Of a DNA stretch of 64,000 nucleotides, positions 8,889-18,086 are shown piece after piece; positions within the stretch are counted from its first letter, which is position 1; each line of letters starts with the position of its first letter. The DNA is from an uncultured Gammaproteobacteria bacterium. GTDB taxonomy: Bacteria > Pseudomonadota > Gammaproteobacteria > Nitrosococcales > Methylophagaceae. A model generated the notes under the pieces. It saw only the letters and a list, made by a program, of their open reading frames with translations, was not told the origin of the DNA and did no database searches. The position numbers were made by a program, and so were the translations under genes. The DNA is taken from assembly GCA_937900515.1 (NCBI GenBank), contig CALCCU010000112.1, positions 62,001 to 126,000 of the forward strand. The letters are read 5' to 3'.

Positions 8889-9674
8889 ATGACAACGCTC
8901 TTAGAGGTAAAAAATCTCGGTTTTAGCATAAACAATAATCCGCTACTATCAGATATTAACTTTCAACTCAGTGCAGGTGAACACCTCTGTATCCTTGGTC
9001 CAAATGGAGCAGGCAAAAGTAGCCTACTCAAAATATTAATGGGCATTCTTCCTGCTAGCACAGGTCAGATAACACTTAATCAAAGCGACTTATCGTTATT
9101 GCCACAAAAACTACGCGCTCAGCAGCTTAGTTATGTACCACAGTCACACAAAGGTTTGCAGTTTTTTAGTGTTGAAGAGTTTATCAAAATGGCACGTTAT
9201 GCCTATCACTCGGCGTTATCAGACTGGCAGCCAGAAGATAAACAGGCTGTAGAGCGGGCAATCAGCATCACTCATACCGAAGATTTTTTACATAGAAAAA
9301 TGGACACGCTCAGCGGTGGTGAAGCGCAACGAGTGATGATTGCAGCAGCGCTTTGCCAACAAACTCCATTATTATTACTAGATGAACCAACTAGCTTCTT
9401 AGATCCTCGCCATCAAGTCGAAGTACACCAATTAATTAGTGATTTAAATCAAAAACATAATATTACGATTATTGAAGTAAGCCATGACTTGAATCATGCC
9501 GCTCAACACAGCCAGCATATATTGGCTCTAAAAAACGGTAAAACTCAATGGTATGGCAATTCGCCCGATTTATTAAACAACACACATTTGCAAGCTCTTT
9601 ACGATCAAGACTTTGTATTTACAACACATCCACAAACAGGCGCAAAGATTGCCTTAGCAAGTGAACAACTATGA
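8889..9674 (+). CDS. ABC importer ATPase (BtuD/FecE-like)
   Basis: A 261-residue ATPase from the ATG at 8889. Walker A GPNGAGKSS, signature LSGGEAQR, Walker B LLLLDEPTSFLD and the H-loop EVSHDLNHA are all intact. It belongs to the Fe-siderophore/cobalamin importer ATPase group and sits between the binding-protein and permease genes; its last codons overlap the permease start (ATGA). It powers uptake of a corrinoid or a related chelate together with its neighbours. Confidence 0.85.
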   Translation: MTTLLEVKNLGFSINNNPLLSDINFQLSAGEHLCILGPNGAGKSSLLKILMGILPASTGQITLNQSDLSLLPQKLRAQQLSYVPQSHKGLQFFSVEEFIKMARYAYHSALSDWQPEDKQAVERAISITHTEDFLHRKMDTLSGGEAQRVMIAAALCQQTPLLLLDEPTSFLDPRHQVEVHQLISDLNQKHNITIIEVSHDLNHAAQHSQHILALKNGKTQWYGNSPDLLNNTHLQALYDQDFVFTTHPQTGAKIALASEQL

Positions 9675-10633
9675 ATCAACGTACTACTCTTATTTTAGTT
9701 GCCCTCATTTCACTGGCTATATTATGTATCAGTCCCTATCTCGGACTAGCTAATAACACCGCTGAAATTCAACACCATATTTTGACTCAATTACGCATTC
9801 CACGAATCCTATTCACCTTTCTTGCTGGTTCAGGTTTAGCCCTATGCGGCATGGTGTTTCAAGCTATGTTTCATAATCCTCTTGCCACACCATTCACGCT
9901 CGGTGTAGCCAGTGGCGCCTCACTGGGCGCAGCTATATACGTTTACCTCGGTCTTAGTTTTTCACTATTAGGTATTGATGGTGGTGCTTTTGCTGCTTTT
10001 GCAGGAGCCTTAATCGCAATTAGCTTTGTCTATGCTGTTAGTCGTTATCAAAACGGCTTTTCACCTGAAACCTTATTACTTACAGGTGTGGCAATCAGCT
10101 TTTTCTTTTCGAGCCTTATTTTATTTACCCAATATCTAAGTAACCTGACCGACTCATTTGAAATCATGCGGTGGCTAATGGGGAGCTTAACCACTGTAGG
10201 TTACGATGAAGTATTACAACTACTGCCCTTTGTTACGCTTTGTACTGGCGTAATTTTATGGCTCAGCCGTGAACTTAATTTACTGATGGCAGGTGATGAC
10301 ATTGCCCTAAGTCGTGGCGTACCTGTTCATACCATTCGGTATGTACTCTTTATTGTGACATCATTGTGTGTAGGGGCTATCGTTGCCCTTTGCGGCCCAA
10401 TAGGCTTTGTAGGCATGATGGTCCCTCATATCTGTCGCTTATTTGTCGGAGCCGATCACCGATGGTTAATTCCAACCACATTATTGTTTGGCGGCTCATT
10501 TCTGATTGTCTGCGATACGATTGCTAGACTGATTATTGCTCCCGCCGATATTCCTGTTGGGGTGATCACCACCCTACTCGGTGGCCCATTCTTTCTCTGG
10601 TTATTAATAAAATCCAGAGCAAAACTGGCTTGA
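9671..10633 (+). CDS. ABC importer permease (BtuC/FecCD family)
   Basis: A 320-residue permease with about ten membrane helices. FecCD/BtuC signature segments are present: RIPRILFTFLAGSGLALCG, NPLATPFTLGVASGASLGA, the ATPase-coupling region CGPIGFVGMMVPHICRLFVG and the C-terminal PADIPVGVITTLLGGPFFLWLL. It completes a binding protein-ATPase-permease set. No TonB-dependent receptor or cobalamin riboswitch-like leader was seen next to the set, so the substrate assignment rests on the binding protein. Confidence 0.85.
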   Translation: MNQRTTLILVALISLAILCISPYLGLANNTAEIQHHILTQLRIPRILFTFLAGSGLALCGMVFQAMFHNPLATPFTLGVASGASLGAAIYVYLGLSFSLLGIDGGAFAAFAGALIAISFVYAVSRYQNGFSPETLLLTGVAISFFFSSLILFTQYLSNLTDSFEIMRWLMGSLTTVGYDEVLQLLPFVTLCTGVILWLSRELNLLMAGDDIALSRGVPVHTIRYVLFIVTSLCVGAIVALCGPIGFVGMMVPHICRLFVGADHRWLIPTTLLFGGSFLIVCDTIARLIIAPADIPVGVITTLLGGPFFLWLLIKSRAKLA

Positions 10634-10694
10634 CCCAAGTGAATACAAGTGTGATGATAATCTGAAATCACTTCTGATAAGGCCTATTAGAACC

Positions 10695-12242
10695 GTGTTT
10701 AGTATTAAGCCCCTTTTCGTAGTATTCATTCTACTCATCAGTGTTTGCCAACCAGCACAAGCACTGAGCCAACAGTGGTTTTCTCCTAGTGATAATTTTG
10801 ATATTCAAACACTTTCTGAAATCTATCCTAATGACACGCACTTTATATGGCTAAAAAATCAGCAGCTCACTGTTCATGCTTTTGATGCCCTCGACTTTAT
10901 AGCCTCAGCACCACGACATGGACTAAATGCTAATAAATACCATCTATCTAAACTTAATAAACTCGACCCCCGTCAAGATCTCCCTTCAGCAAAACGATTT
11001 GAATTTTTACTCAGCGATGGTTTACTAAAATTCATCTCCGATTTAAAAGTAGGTCAATTCGAAGCCTCGGTTGTTGATCCCGACTGGTTTATCCCCCAAG
11101 CAACATTCAATGCGGTAAATTTTTTACAACAAGCCATACTGCAAAAACATTTAAAAGACGAATTAAATAGCTTAATTCCAAATACCGATGAATATAGGCT
11201 TCTCACGCAAACACTAGCCCAATATCAATCCTATGCTGCTCGAGGTACATGGAAAACAATACCTACCTCGCCTCTACTCCGCGTCGGCACTCGTCACCCT
11301 AATATTGCACTTATTCGAGCAAGGCTAGCTTACGAAGATCCTTTTCTTTCGCTTTCAACAAAACAAAAAGCAACGAAATACGATGAAATACTTGAACAAG
11401 CTGTAAGAAATTTCCAAAGAAAACATAGCTTGAAAGTTGATGGGTTGGTTGGTAAGGACACCATTAATGCCATGAATATTTCAGCACAAGATCGTGTTAA
11501 ACAAATACAAATAGCATTAGAGCGTCGCCGATGGATGCCTAAAGAATTAGGCGCACGTTACCTGAAGATCAACCTTGCAAGCTACCAATTATCAGCAATA
11601 GAAAATGGTGAAGAAAAATTAGCCATGCGCGTCATTGTTGGTCATAAAAAGCGCCAAACACCGAGCTTTACAGCCAATATGCGTAATCTAGTATTTAATC
11701 CGTATTGGAATGTGCCTGAAAAATTGGCTCGATTAGATTTACTGCCCAAACAGCAAGCAAACTTAAATTATTTCTACAGCAATGATATCAGAGTGTTTAC
11801 ACGTGAAGAAGGTAGGAAAATTGAACATAATACCTATTCAATTGACTGGAAATCAGTCTCTCACCTAAACTTTCCATATATATTAAGACAAGATCCCGGT
11901 GAGCATAACGCCTTAGGTAGAATCAAATTTATGTTTAAAAACCCATGGGGTATTTATCTGCACGACACGTCGCATAGAGCTTTGTTTTCAAAAGATAAAC
12001 GCTCACTCAGCTCAGGCTGTATTCGTGTTGCTGATCCTATTGGTTTAGCCAATTTTTCTTTAAGCAATACGCCAGAAGAAAAAATCTTAGACTTACTTGA
12101 AAGTGATGAAAATAAAGGGCTTATGGTGGATAACTTATTAACCATATATGCGGTTTACTTCACAGTATCTATAGAGCAAAATCGCGTACGATTCTCCCCA
12201 GACATCTACCAACGTGATTATCGCATAGCTAAGTTATTGTAA
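10695..12242 (+). CDS. L,D-transpeptidase of the YcbB/LdtD type
   Basis: A 515-residue exported enzyme that makes 3-3 cross-links in peptidoglycan. It starts at GTG and has a signal peptide (about 1-24). Next come a YcbB-type helical scaffold domain (about 30-190), a peptidoglycan-binding PG_binding_1 domain (about 196-262, with LRVGTRHPNIALIRARL and the end VDGLVGKDTINAMN) and the YkuD catalytic domain (about 285-475). The catalytic motif is HDTSHRALF followed by SSGCIRV, with Cys442 as nucleophile and His423 nearby. The following gene is ycbK/mepK, the same order as in E. coli. Length is somewhat below the E. coli protein. Confidence 0.88.
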   Translation: MFSIKPLFVVFILLISVCQPAQALSQQWFSPSDNFDIQTLSEIYPNDTHFIWLKNQQLTVHAFDALDFIASAPRHGLNANKYHLSKLNKLDPRQDLPSAKRFEFLLSDGLLKFISDLKVGQFEASVVDPDWFIPQATFNAVNFLQQAILQKHLKDELNSLIPNTDEYRLLTQTLAQYQSYAARGTWKTIPTSPLLRVGTRHPNIALIRARLAYEDPFLSLSTKQKATKYDEILEQAVRNFQRKHSLKVDGLVGKDTINAMNISAQDRVKQIQIALERRRWMPKELGARYLKINLASYQLSAIENGEEKLAMRVIVGHKKRQTPSFTANMRNLVFNPYWNVPEKLARLDLLPKQQANLNYFYSNDIRVFTREEGRKIEHNTYSIDWKSVSHLNFPYILRQDPGEHNALGRIKFMFKNPWGIYLHDTSHRALFSKDKRSLSSGCIRVADPIGLANFSLSNTPEEKILDLLESDENKGLMVDNLLTIYAVYFTVSIEQNRVRFSPDIYQRDYRIAKLL

Positions 12243-12311
12243 AAAAAGATAAAAGACGTTTATACTTAACTAGTTTATGTCTGATAACTATAACCGCAGG
12301 GTAAAATTAAA

Positions 12312-12893
12312 TTGTTTGAATTAAATCAACAAGAAAACCATGGTTTCGAAGTTAACACATCTAGACGTCGCTTTCTTCAAATCGGCCTCGGGGCCACTGC
12401 CAGTTTAGCCGTTCCTAATGCATTTGCTAATATTGTGACCCAACCAGAACGAAAACTCGCCCTGCTCAACCTGCATACAGGTGAGAGCGTTAAGGCGACA
12501 TACTGGGCAGAAGGTCAATATCAAATCAGTGAACTCGATGCGATTAATCGCATACTTCGAGATCACCGCACTGGCGATGTGCACAATATGGACAGCAGCT
12601 TAATCGATCTATTGAACATGATTCACTACAAAATGGATGGCAAACAACCCTTCCATGTAATCTCTGGCTATCGCTCACCAAAAACCAATGCAGCACTACA
12701 AAAAAATAGCTCAGGCGTTGCTAAAAAGAGTCTTCACATGCAAGGCAAGGCAATCGATATTCGTCTACCCGGACGTAAATTATCAGCATTACGCCAAGCA
12801 GCTTTAGACCTTCGTCTAGGTGGCGTAGGCTACTACTCAAAATCAGATTTCGTACACCTCGACACAGGCCGTGTTCGTCAGTGGGGAACATAA
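12312..12893 (+). CDS. murein endopeptidase MepK (YcbK, DUF882/M15 family) with Tat signal
   Basis: 193 residues starting at a TTG; no in-frame ATG precedes the signal. The N-terminus holds a twin-arginine signal, SRRRFLQIGLG (residues 17-27), followed by a hydrophobic stretch and an Ala-rich cleavage region. The DUF882/M15 zinc site is visible: His142 and Asp149 in SLHMQGKAIDI and His182 in VHLD. E. coli MepK cleaves both 4-3 and 3-3 cross-links and complements YcbB-type transpeptidases. Its location directly after ycbB fits that partnership. Confidence 0.87.
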   Translation: MFELNQQENHGFEVNTSRRRFLQIGLGATASLAVPNAFANIVTQPERKLALLNLHTGESVKATYWAEGQYQISELDAINRILRDHRTGDVHNMDSSLIDLLNMIHYKMDGKQPFHVISGYRSPKTNAALQKNSSGVAKKSLHMQGKAIDIRLPGRKLSALRQAALDLRLGGVGYYSKSDFVHLDTGRVRQWGT

Positions 12894-12910
12894 GCTAGAA
12901 CTTCAGTTGC

Positions 12911-13417
12911 ATGATGCAATTAAAATACCTATCAGGCTACCCAAAGACGCTGCTCGATCAAGTTCAAACACTGATCAGCAACAAAACACTCGGGAACTAT
13001 CTACTACAGAACTACCCTTCCCCACATCAGATTAAAACAAATAAAGCCCTCTATCACTACACGATTGAGTTAAAAAACCAATACCTTCGTCAATCAAACC
13101 CCATTAGCAAAGTAGTTTATGACGACAAACTCGATGTCTTACATCAGGCACTGGGAATGCATAGCTATGTTTCCAGAGTCCAAGGCAACAAATTAAAAGC
13201 CAAAAATGAATTACGTATAGGCTCACAATTTAAACATGCCCCACCTGAGTTTTTAACCATGATAATCGTGCACGAGCTCGCCCATTTAAAAGAAAAAGAC
13301 CACAACAAGGCCTTCTATAAACTATGTAGTTATATGGAACCCAACTACCATCAACTAGAATTAGATACTCGTCTCTACCTCACTTATTTAGATAAGTTTG
13401 GAGAACTGTATGAGTAA
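12911..13417 (+). CDS. YgjP-like (M48/DUF45) metallopeptidase-domain protein
   Basis: A 168-residue cytoplasmic protein (no signal peptide) with the zinc motif HELAHLKEKDHNKAFY: His121, Glu122, His125 and a further histidine at 131. That is the YgjP/SprT-like gluzincin signature. The N-terminal half is helical. Its substrate is unknown. It starts 17 bases after mepK on the same strand, so it may be read from the same message, but unlike its neighbours it is not exported. A gene-free stretch of about 220 bases follows. Confidence 0.75.
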   Translation: MMQLKYLSGYPKTLLDQVQTLISNKTLGNYLLQNYPSPHQIKTNKALYHYTIELKNQYLRQSNPISKVVYDDKLDVLHQALGMHSYVSRVQGNKLKAKNELRIGSQFKHAPPEFLTMIIVHELAHLKEKDHNKAFYKLCSYMEPNYHQLELDTRLYLTYLDKFGELYE

Positions 13418-13593
13418 GCAACTAAACAATTGAAATTAAAAACCAAATCATTCAAAGTGAAGCTTAGAAAATAGTTAAGCTGTAATTCTTTATTTAGACC
13501 TTACTATCGACTTACAGAGACTTATTGCCACATCAATATAAAATTAGCGGCATTTTTCTTTTATTCCCCTTAAATTCACGAGAGTTAACGCTA

Positions 13594-13605
13594 TAACTAT
13601 AGTTA
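13594..13605. promoter_or_regulatory. perfect 12-bp palindrome upstream of a small orphan gene
   Basis: TAACTATAGTTA is a perfect palindrome, 33 bases upstream of the ATG at 13638 and flanked by AGCG-rich symmetrical bases. It lies where a core promoter or operator would sit. No regulator can be named. The rest of the 13418-13637 interval is AT-rich and holds no recognisable RNA gene. Confidence 0.3.
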
Positions 13606-13637
13606 GCATCTTAGCGAAAAAAAATTAAGAGTTAATA

Positions 13638-13958
13638 ATGAACAGTAAATTAAAAAATCTATCTGAAATTATTGCTAAGGCAAATGATTTATTCGGTAAT
13701 AAGTACGATAATATCGGCACTTTAATGGGCATCATGGATAAAGCCTTGCGTAATCAAGGCGTGAACGCTGATGCAATCACTATTGATTGTGTTGCTCAAA
13801 ATAAAAAGATTGTTATGCTGCTCCATGATGATAAGCCTGATGTTGTAAACATCGCCTTAGGTAATAAAGATGGTGATATTTTTTCATCATCAGAATACCC
13901 TTTAGCCACACTATCAGAAGCAGTGATTGCTGAGATAATGGAAAAGAACTTCACTTAA
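13638..13958 (+). CDS. hypothetical protein, 106 residues
   Basis: Not recognised. It is a soluble acidic protein without signal peptide or membrane helix. It has a helical N-terminus (about 1-40), a predicted beta segment KKIVMLLHDDKPDVVNIALG in the middle and a helical C-terminus. An AAGAG ribosome site precedes the ATG and the stop is 8 bases before the M48 lipoprotein peptidase gene, so the two are probably cotranscribed. Normal codon use and the conserved-looking spacing suggest a real gene. Confidence 0.6.
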   Translation: MNSKLKNLSEIIAKANDLFGNKYDNIGTLMGIMDKALRNQGVNADAITIDCVAQNKKIVMLLHDDKPDVVNIALGNKDGDIFSSSEYPLATLSEAVIAEIMEKNFT

Positions 13959-13966
13959 GGATAAAT

Positions 13967-14782
13967 ATGAAAATCAGATCGATTATGCTTATTGCTGCAT
14001 CAACACTAATGTTAACGGCTTGTGCAACAACGACGAAAAACAGTGTGTCAGGTGTCAACCGTTCTCAATTTCTACTATTACCAGCCAGCAGTGTTGCTGA
14101 AATGTCTGCTCAGTCTTACCAGCAAACATTAGATACCGCCATGAAAAGTAAAACACTCAATGTAGACAAAACTATGTTGAGCCGTGTCACGACCATTTCA
14201 AATCGCTTGATTGCCCAAGTTGGTGTATTCCGTTCTGATGCGACGAAGTGGGACTGGCAGGTGAATGTTGAGAAAAATGAAGCATTAAATGCCTACTGTA
14301 TGCCGGGTGGAAAAATCATGGTGTATTCAGGTTTGATTGAAAAAATTAATGCTACAGATGATGAGCTAGCCGCTGTCATTGGCCATGAAATTGCTCATGC
14401 TTTGCGTGAACATGGCCGTGAGCGAATGTCACAAGCCTACGTACAGCAGTTCGGAGTGCAAGCTTTGGCTTCATTACTGGGTGGCGGTACTACCGGTGAA
14501 TTAGTGACTCAAGGGAGCCAAATTGGTACACAGCTTTTTTTCACGTTACCCAATGGTCGAGAGCAAGAGCGGGAATCTGACCGTCTTGGTTTAGAGTTAG
14601 CGGCTCGTGCTGGTTATAACCCAAATGCAGCAGTCACCTTATGGCAAAAAATGGGGGCACAAAGCCAAAGTGCACCACCCGAGTTTTTTAGCACGCATCC
14701 AGCCAGTGCAAATCGCATTAAAAACTTACAAGACTTAGCCCCCAAAATGATGCCTTTATATCAGGCTGCGAAGCAAAAATAA
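13967..14782 (+). CDS. M48 family metallopeptidase, lipoprotein (LoiP/YggG-like)
   Basis: 271 residues with a lipoprotein signal (lipobox LTAC, Cys19), so a membrane-anchored periplasmic or outer-membrane peptidase. The zinc motif is HEIAHALREHG (His140, Glu141, His144) and the third ligand is probably the glutamate in EQERESDRLGLELA. The C-terminal STHPASANRI segment is typical of the M48 LoiP/BepA group. It lacks the TPR domain of BepA, so the LoiP-like short form fits best. An AAGGA ribosome site is 6 bases before the ATG. Likely role: envelope protein quality control. Confidence 0.85.
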   Translation: MKIRSIMLIAASTLMLTACATTTKNSVSGVNRSQFLLLPASSVAEMSAQSYQQTLDTAMKSKTLNVDKTMLSRVTTISNRLIAQVGVFRSDATKWDWQVNVEKNEALNAYCMPGGKIMVYSGLIEKINATDDELAAVIGHEIAHALREHGRERMSQAYVQQFGVQALASLLGGGTTGELVTQGSQIGTQLFFTLPNGREQERESDRLGLELAARAGYNPNAAVTLWQKMGAQSQSAPPEFFSTHPASANRIKNLQDLAPKMMPLYQAAKQK

Positions 14783-14830
14783 TATTTGCATATTAGGAGA
14801 CTTTGTTTCTGTCCGCATAGTGGAATAAGC

Positions 14831-15235
14831 CTAACATTGATCTAACATTCTTTTAGCTAAGATTCTAAACCGTTCCATTTCTTCGATATATTGCTGTTTA
14901 AGCTGTGTGTGCTGTTCTTTTACTTGTTCATGCAACACCGCTAAATGCTTATAGAATTCAGCTTGCTCTTGATCTGATTTGAAATCGGGGAATGACGATA
15001 TGCAATTCGGAGTAACACCACATTCATAACTGCCGACTAGTTTCTCATGCTCCTCTATCACTACAGCATGATCGCGGAGCGCCTTGTTATGCTCAGGTAG
15101 TGCTCGTTCAAGTTGATATAACAAAGCCACTAACCTTTCAGTATCATGCTGCCAAGATTTAACTTCTTCCATCCATACTAGATGGTCTTGATGCCAATGC
15201 TGATTTTCCTCTTTTAATACTTTTGTGTTTATCAT
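14831..15235 (-). CDS. hypothetical coiled-coil protein, 134 residues
   Basis: Not recognised. The protein is soluble and almost entirely helical. The N-terminal third is rich in His and Trp (NQHWHQDHLVWMEEVKSW). A central CGVTPNC pair could bind metal or form a disulfide. The C-terminal half is a Gln/Glu-rich coiled coil. It stands alone on the minus strand between the M48 peptidase and trhO. No signal peptide was seen. Confidence 0.55.
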   Translation of the reverse strand: MINTKVLKEENQHWHQDHLVWMEEVKSWQHDTERLVALLYQLERALPEHNKALRDHAVVIEEHEKLVGSYECGVTPNCISSFPDFKSDQEQAEFYKHLAVLHEQVKEQHTQLKQQYIEEMERFRILAKRMLDQC

Positions 15236-15406
15236 CCTGTCATTCTCACAATAAGCTATTAATCTTTCACAATAGTACGCCTTAATTTCTAATATTTATA
15301 ATCAGTTATAAGTGATTCTGCTTTTAATCTTAGAAAAATTTTGCTAAGGACAAGCAGTCTATTTCAACGTAAAATGCTGTCAACTAATTAGAAATCAGGA
15401 AATATA

Positions 15407-16405
15407 ATGTCGCAAATCGTCGTATGTGCAATGTATAAATTTGTCACACTGGAAGATTATCAACAAATCAAACCAACCCTACTCAACTTTATGCTCGAGC
15501 ATACGGTCCGAGGTACATTATTACTCGCGAACGAAGGTATAAACGGCACAGTTGCAGGCACACGTGAAGCGATTGATTCTCTGCTCAACTATTTACGTAG
15601 CGACCCGCGTTTAGCAGAATTAAGTTATAAAGAATCGTATGTTGATGATATGCCTTTCTTACGCACACGAGTAAAATTGAAGAAAGAAATAGTCACTATG
15701 GGCGTTGAAGGTATCGATCCTAAACGTGTAGTGGGTACTTACGTTAAACCTAAGGATTGGAATGCGCTGATCAGTGATCCCGATGTGGTTTTGGTTGATA
15801 CCCGTAATGATTACGAAGTGCAAGTAGGTACATTCAAAAATGCCGTAAACCCAAATACAGAAAGTTTTCGCGAATTTCCTGACTATGTAAAGCAAAACCT
15901 CGATCCAACTAAAAATAAAAAAGTGGCCATGTATTGTACCGGTGGTATTCGTTGTGAAAAATCAACAGCTTACCTTAAAGAGCAAGGCTTCGAAGAGGTC
16001 TATCACCTTGAAGGCGGTATTTTGAAATACCTTGAAGAAGTGCCTGAAGAAGACACGTTATGGGAAGGTGAATGTTTTGTATTTGATGAACGAGTTACTG
16101 TTAATCATAGTTTAGAGAAAGGCAATTATGACCAATGTAATGCCTGCCGAATGCCTATTACTAAAGAAGATCAGCAAAATGAACATTATGTTCATGGCGT
16201 CAGCTGCCCACATTGTTTTGACAAAACATCTGATGAACAAAAAGCCCGCTTTGCTGAACGAGAAAAGCAAATGGAGTTAGCAATCCAACGTGGCGAAGCA
16301 CATATTGGAGCTGAATCTGCTGAAACGATTGCAAAACATCGTGCTGAAAAGCAACAGTTAAAAGAAAATCAGCGCCAAACTTCATTACAGAAAAAACATC
16401 GTTAA
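15407..16405 (+). CDS. trhO: tRNA uridine(34) hydroxylase TrhO (YceA, rhodanese family)
   Basis: A 332-residue rhodanese-family protein. The N-terminal ferredoxin-like domain (about 1-95) precedes a rhodanese domain (about 120-215) with the active-site loop [10 protein letters not shown]; Cys177 is the catalytic position. The C-terminal part has a Cys-rich CNACRMP / CPHCFDKT region. This is the architecture of YceA/TrhO, which makes 5-hydroxyuridine at the tRNA wobble position using oxygen. An AGGA site precedes the ATG. The ggt gene begins one base after its stop. Confidence 0.9.
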   Translation: MSQIVVCAMYKFVTLEDYQQIKPTLLNFMLEHTVRGTLLLANEGINGTVAGTREAIDSLLNYLRSDPRLAELSYKESYVDDMPFLRTRVKLKKEIVTMGVEGIDPKRVVGTYVKPKDWNALISDPDVVLVDTRNDYEVQVGTFKNAVNPNTESFREFPDYVKQNLDPTKNKKVAMYCTGGIRCEKSTAYLKEQGFEEVYHLEGGILKYLEEVPEEDTLWEGECFVFDERVTVNHSLEKGNYDQCNACRMPITKEDQQNEHYVHGVSCPHCFDKTSDEQKARFAEREKQMELAIQRGEAHIGAESAETIAKHRAEKQQLKENQRQTSLQKKHR

Positions 16406-16406
16406 T

Positions 16407-18086
16407 ATGTTTCGCACTCTTGCCTGTTTATTATTGAGTATAGCTATCTTTTCGACAATAGCACAGGCAAAACCAGAGATGCCTGCTGCGATTGCCACAG
16501 CGCATCCTTTAGCGACTCAAGCAGGCTTTGAAATACTCGACCAAGGTGGTAATGCCTTTGATGCTGCGGTAGCAATTACAGCAGCATTAGCAGTTGTTGA
16601 ACCAACAGGTTCTGGCCTTGGAGGTGGTGGCTTTTGGTTATTGCATCGTGACAGTGATCAATTCCAAACAATGCTCGATGGGCGAGAAAAAGCTCCGAGT
16701 GCAGCTCATCGCAATATGTATTTAGATAAGTCAGGAAAAGCCGATCCTAAACTATCACTTAATGGCCCTTTATCAGCAGGTATCCCTGGTGTTCCGGCTG
16801 CACTGGCTCACCTTACAGAACAATACGGAAACTTATCATTAGCTCAGAATCTATCCCCTGCAATTCGTTATGCTCAACAAGGTTTTGCCGTAACTGAACA
16901 TTATCAGAAACTCGCCCAATTTAGGCTTGATGTATTACGTAGTTACTCCACTTCGCAAGCCATTTTCTTAAAAAACGGCCAAATACCTGCTTTAGGTGAA
17001 ATGATAATCCAAACTGATTTAGCGAATACTTTACAACAGATTGCTAACCAAGGTCGTGATGGTTTTTACACTGGCAAAATTGCAGATAAATTGGTTAAGA
17101 ATGTACAAAAACAAGGAGGGATATGGACATTAGAAGATTTAAAAAACTATCATCTTGTTGAACGTAAAACAATTGTTGGTAACTATAAAGGCTACCGTAT
17201 TACGTCGGCTAATTTACCCTCGTCAGGTGGTATTACATTACTGTCGATCCTTAATCAATTAGAAACCTTACCGTTTGATGCGGCCTCTCCTTCTCAGCAA
17301 CAACATTTTATTATCGAAGCCATGCGCCGCTCCTATCGCGATCGTAATCACTATTTGGGCGATAGTGATTTTATTACCGTACCGACCATTAAACTGACTT
17401 CTAAACACTATGCCAAACAATTAGTCAGCACGATTAATTTTGACACAGCTACACCGAACATGATCTTTAAAAAATCCCCTGCTGCCAAAGGAGAAGACAC
17501 AAGTCATTTCTCAGTCATTGATCAAAATGGTAATCGCGTATCAGCAACATTGAGCATTAATTATCCATTCGGTTCTGGCTTCGTCGCTAAAGGCACAGGT
17601 GTATTACTTAATGATGAAATGGATGATTTTTCAAGCCAACAAGGTAATGCTAATGGCTATGGTTTGATCGCTGATAGCAGTGCGAATGAAATAGCTCCAA
17701 ACAAACGACCATTATCGAGCATGACACCGACATTTATTGAAAATAACAAAAAGATCATGGTGATAGGTACCCCAGGAGGCAGCCGAATCATCACCATGGT
17801 ACTGCTTGGCATTCTAGATTTTGTTGACGACAAGAATGCACTACAAATTGTGTCTGAGCCTCGCTTTCATCATCAACATTTACCAAACTATGTGCAAATT
17901 GAATCATCAGGCTTCAATGATAATGAAACCGAACAACTTAAACTGCGCGGCCATTCAATTAAGAAACTCAACCGTCAGTACGGCAATATGCAAGTTGTAA
18001 TATATAACAAAGCTACACAGCAGCTATCTGCTGCAAGTGACCCACGAGGCGAAGGTGAAAGCCAAGTTAGAATAGTCAAACGCTAA
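16407..18086 (+). CDS. ggt: gamma-glutamyltransferase (glutathione hydrolase)
   Basis: 559 residues with a signal peptide (about 1-21), so periplasmic. It is an Ntn hydrolase that processes itself before the catalytic threonine in GEDTSHFSV (Thr365). Other family marks are GGNAFDAAVA, the PTGSGLGGGGFWL segment and the GTPGGSRI motif near the C-terminus. It cleaves the gamma-glutamyl bond of glutathione. It follows trhO by one base, suggesting cotranscription, although no functional link is obvious. Its stop overlaps that of the convergent membrane-protein gene. Confidence 0.92.
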   Translation: MFRTLACLLLSIAIFSTIAQAKPEMPAAIATAHPLATQAGFEILDQGGNAFDAAVAITAALAVVEPTGSGLGGGGFWLLHRDSDQFQTMLDGREKAPSAAHRNMYLDKSGKADPKLSLNGPLSAGIPGVPAALAHLTEQYGNLSLAQNLSPAIRYAQQGFAVTEHYQKLAQFRLDVLRSYSTSQAIFLKNGQIPALGEMIIQTDLANTLQQIANQGRDGFYTGKIADKLVKNVQKQGGIWTLEDLKNYHLVERKTIVGNYKGYRITSANLPSSGGITLLSILNQLETLPFDAASPSQQQHFIIEAMRRSYRDRNHYLGDSDFITVPTIKLTSKHYAKQLVSTINFDTATPNMIFKKSPAAKGEDTSHFSVIDQNGNRVSATLSINYPFGSGFVAKGTGVLLNDEMDDFSSQQGNANGYGLIADSSANEIAPNKRPLSSMTPTFIENNKKIMVIGTPGGSRIITMVLLGILDFVDDKNALQIVSEPRFHHQHLPNYVQIESSGFNDNETEQLKLRGHSIKKLNRQYGNMQVVIYNKATQQLSAASDPRGEGESQVRIVKR

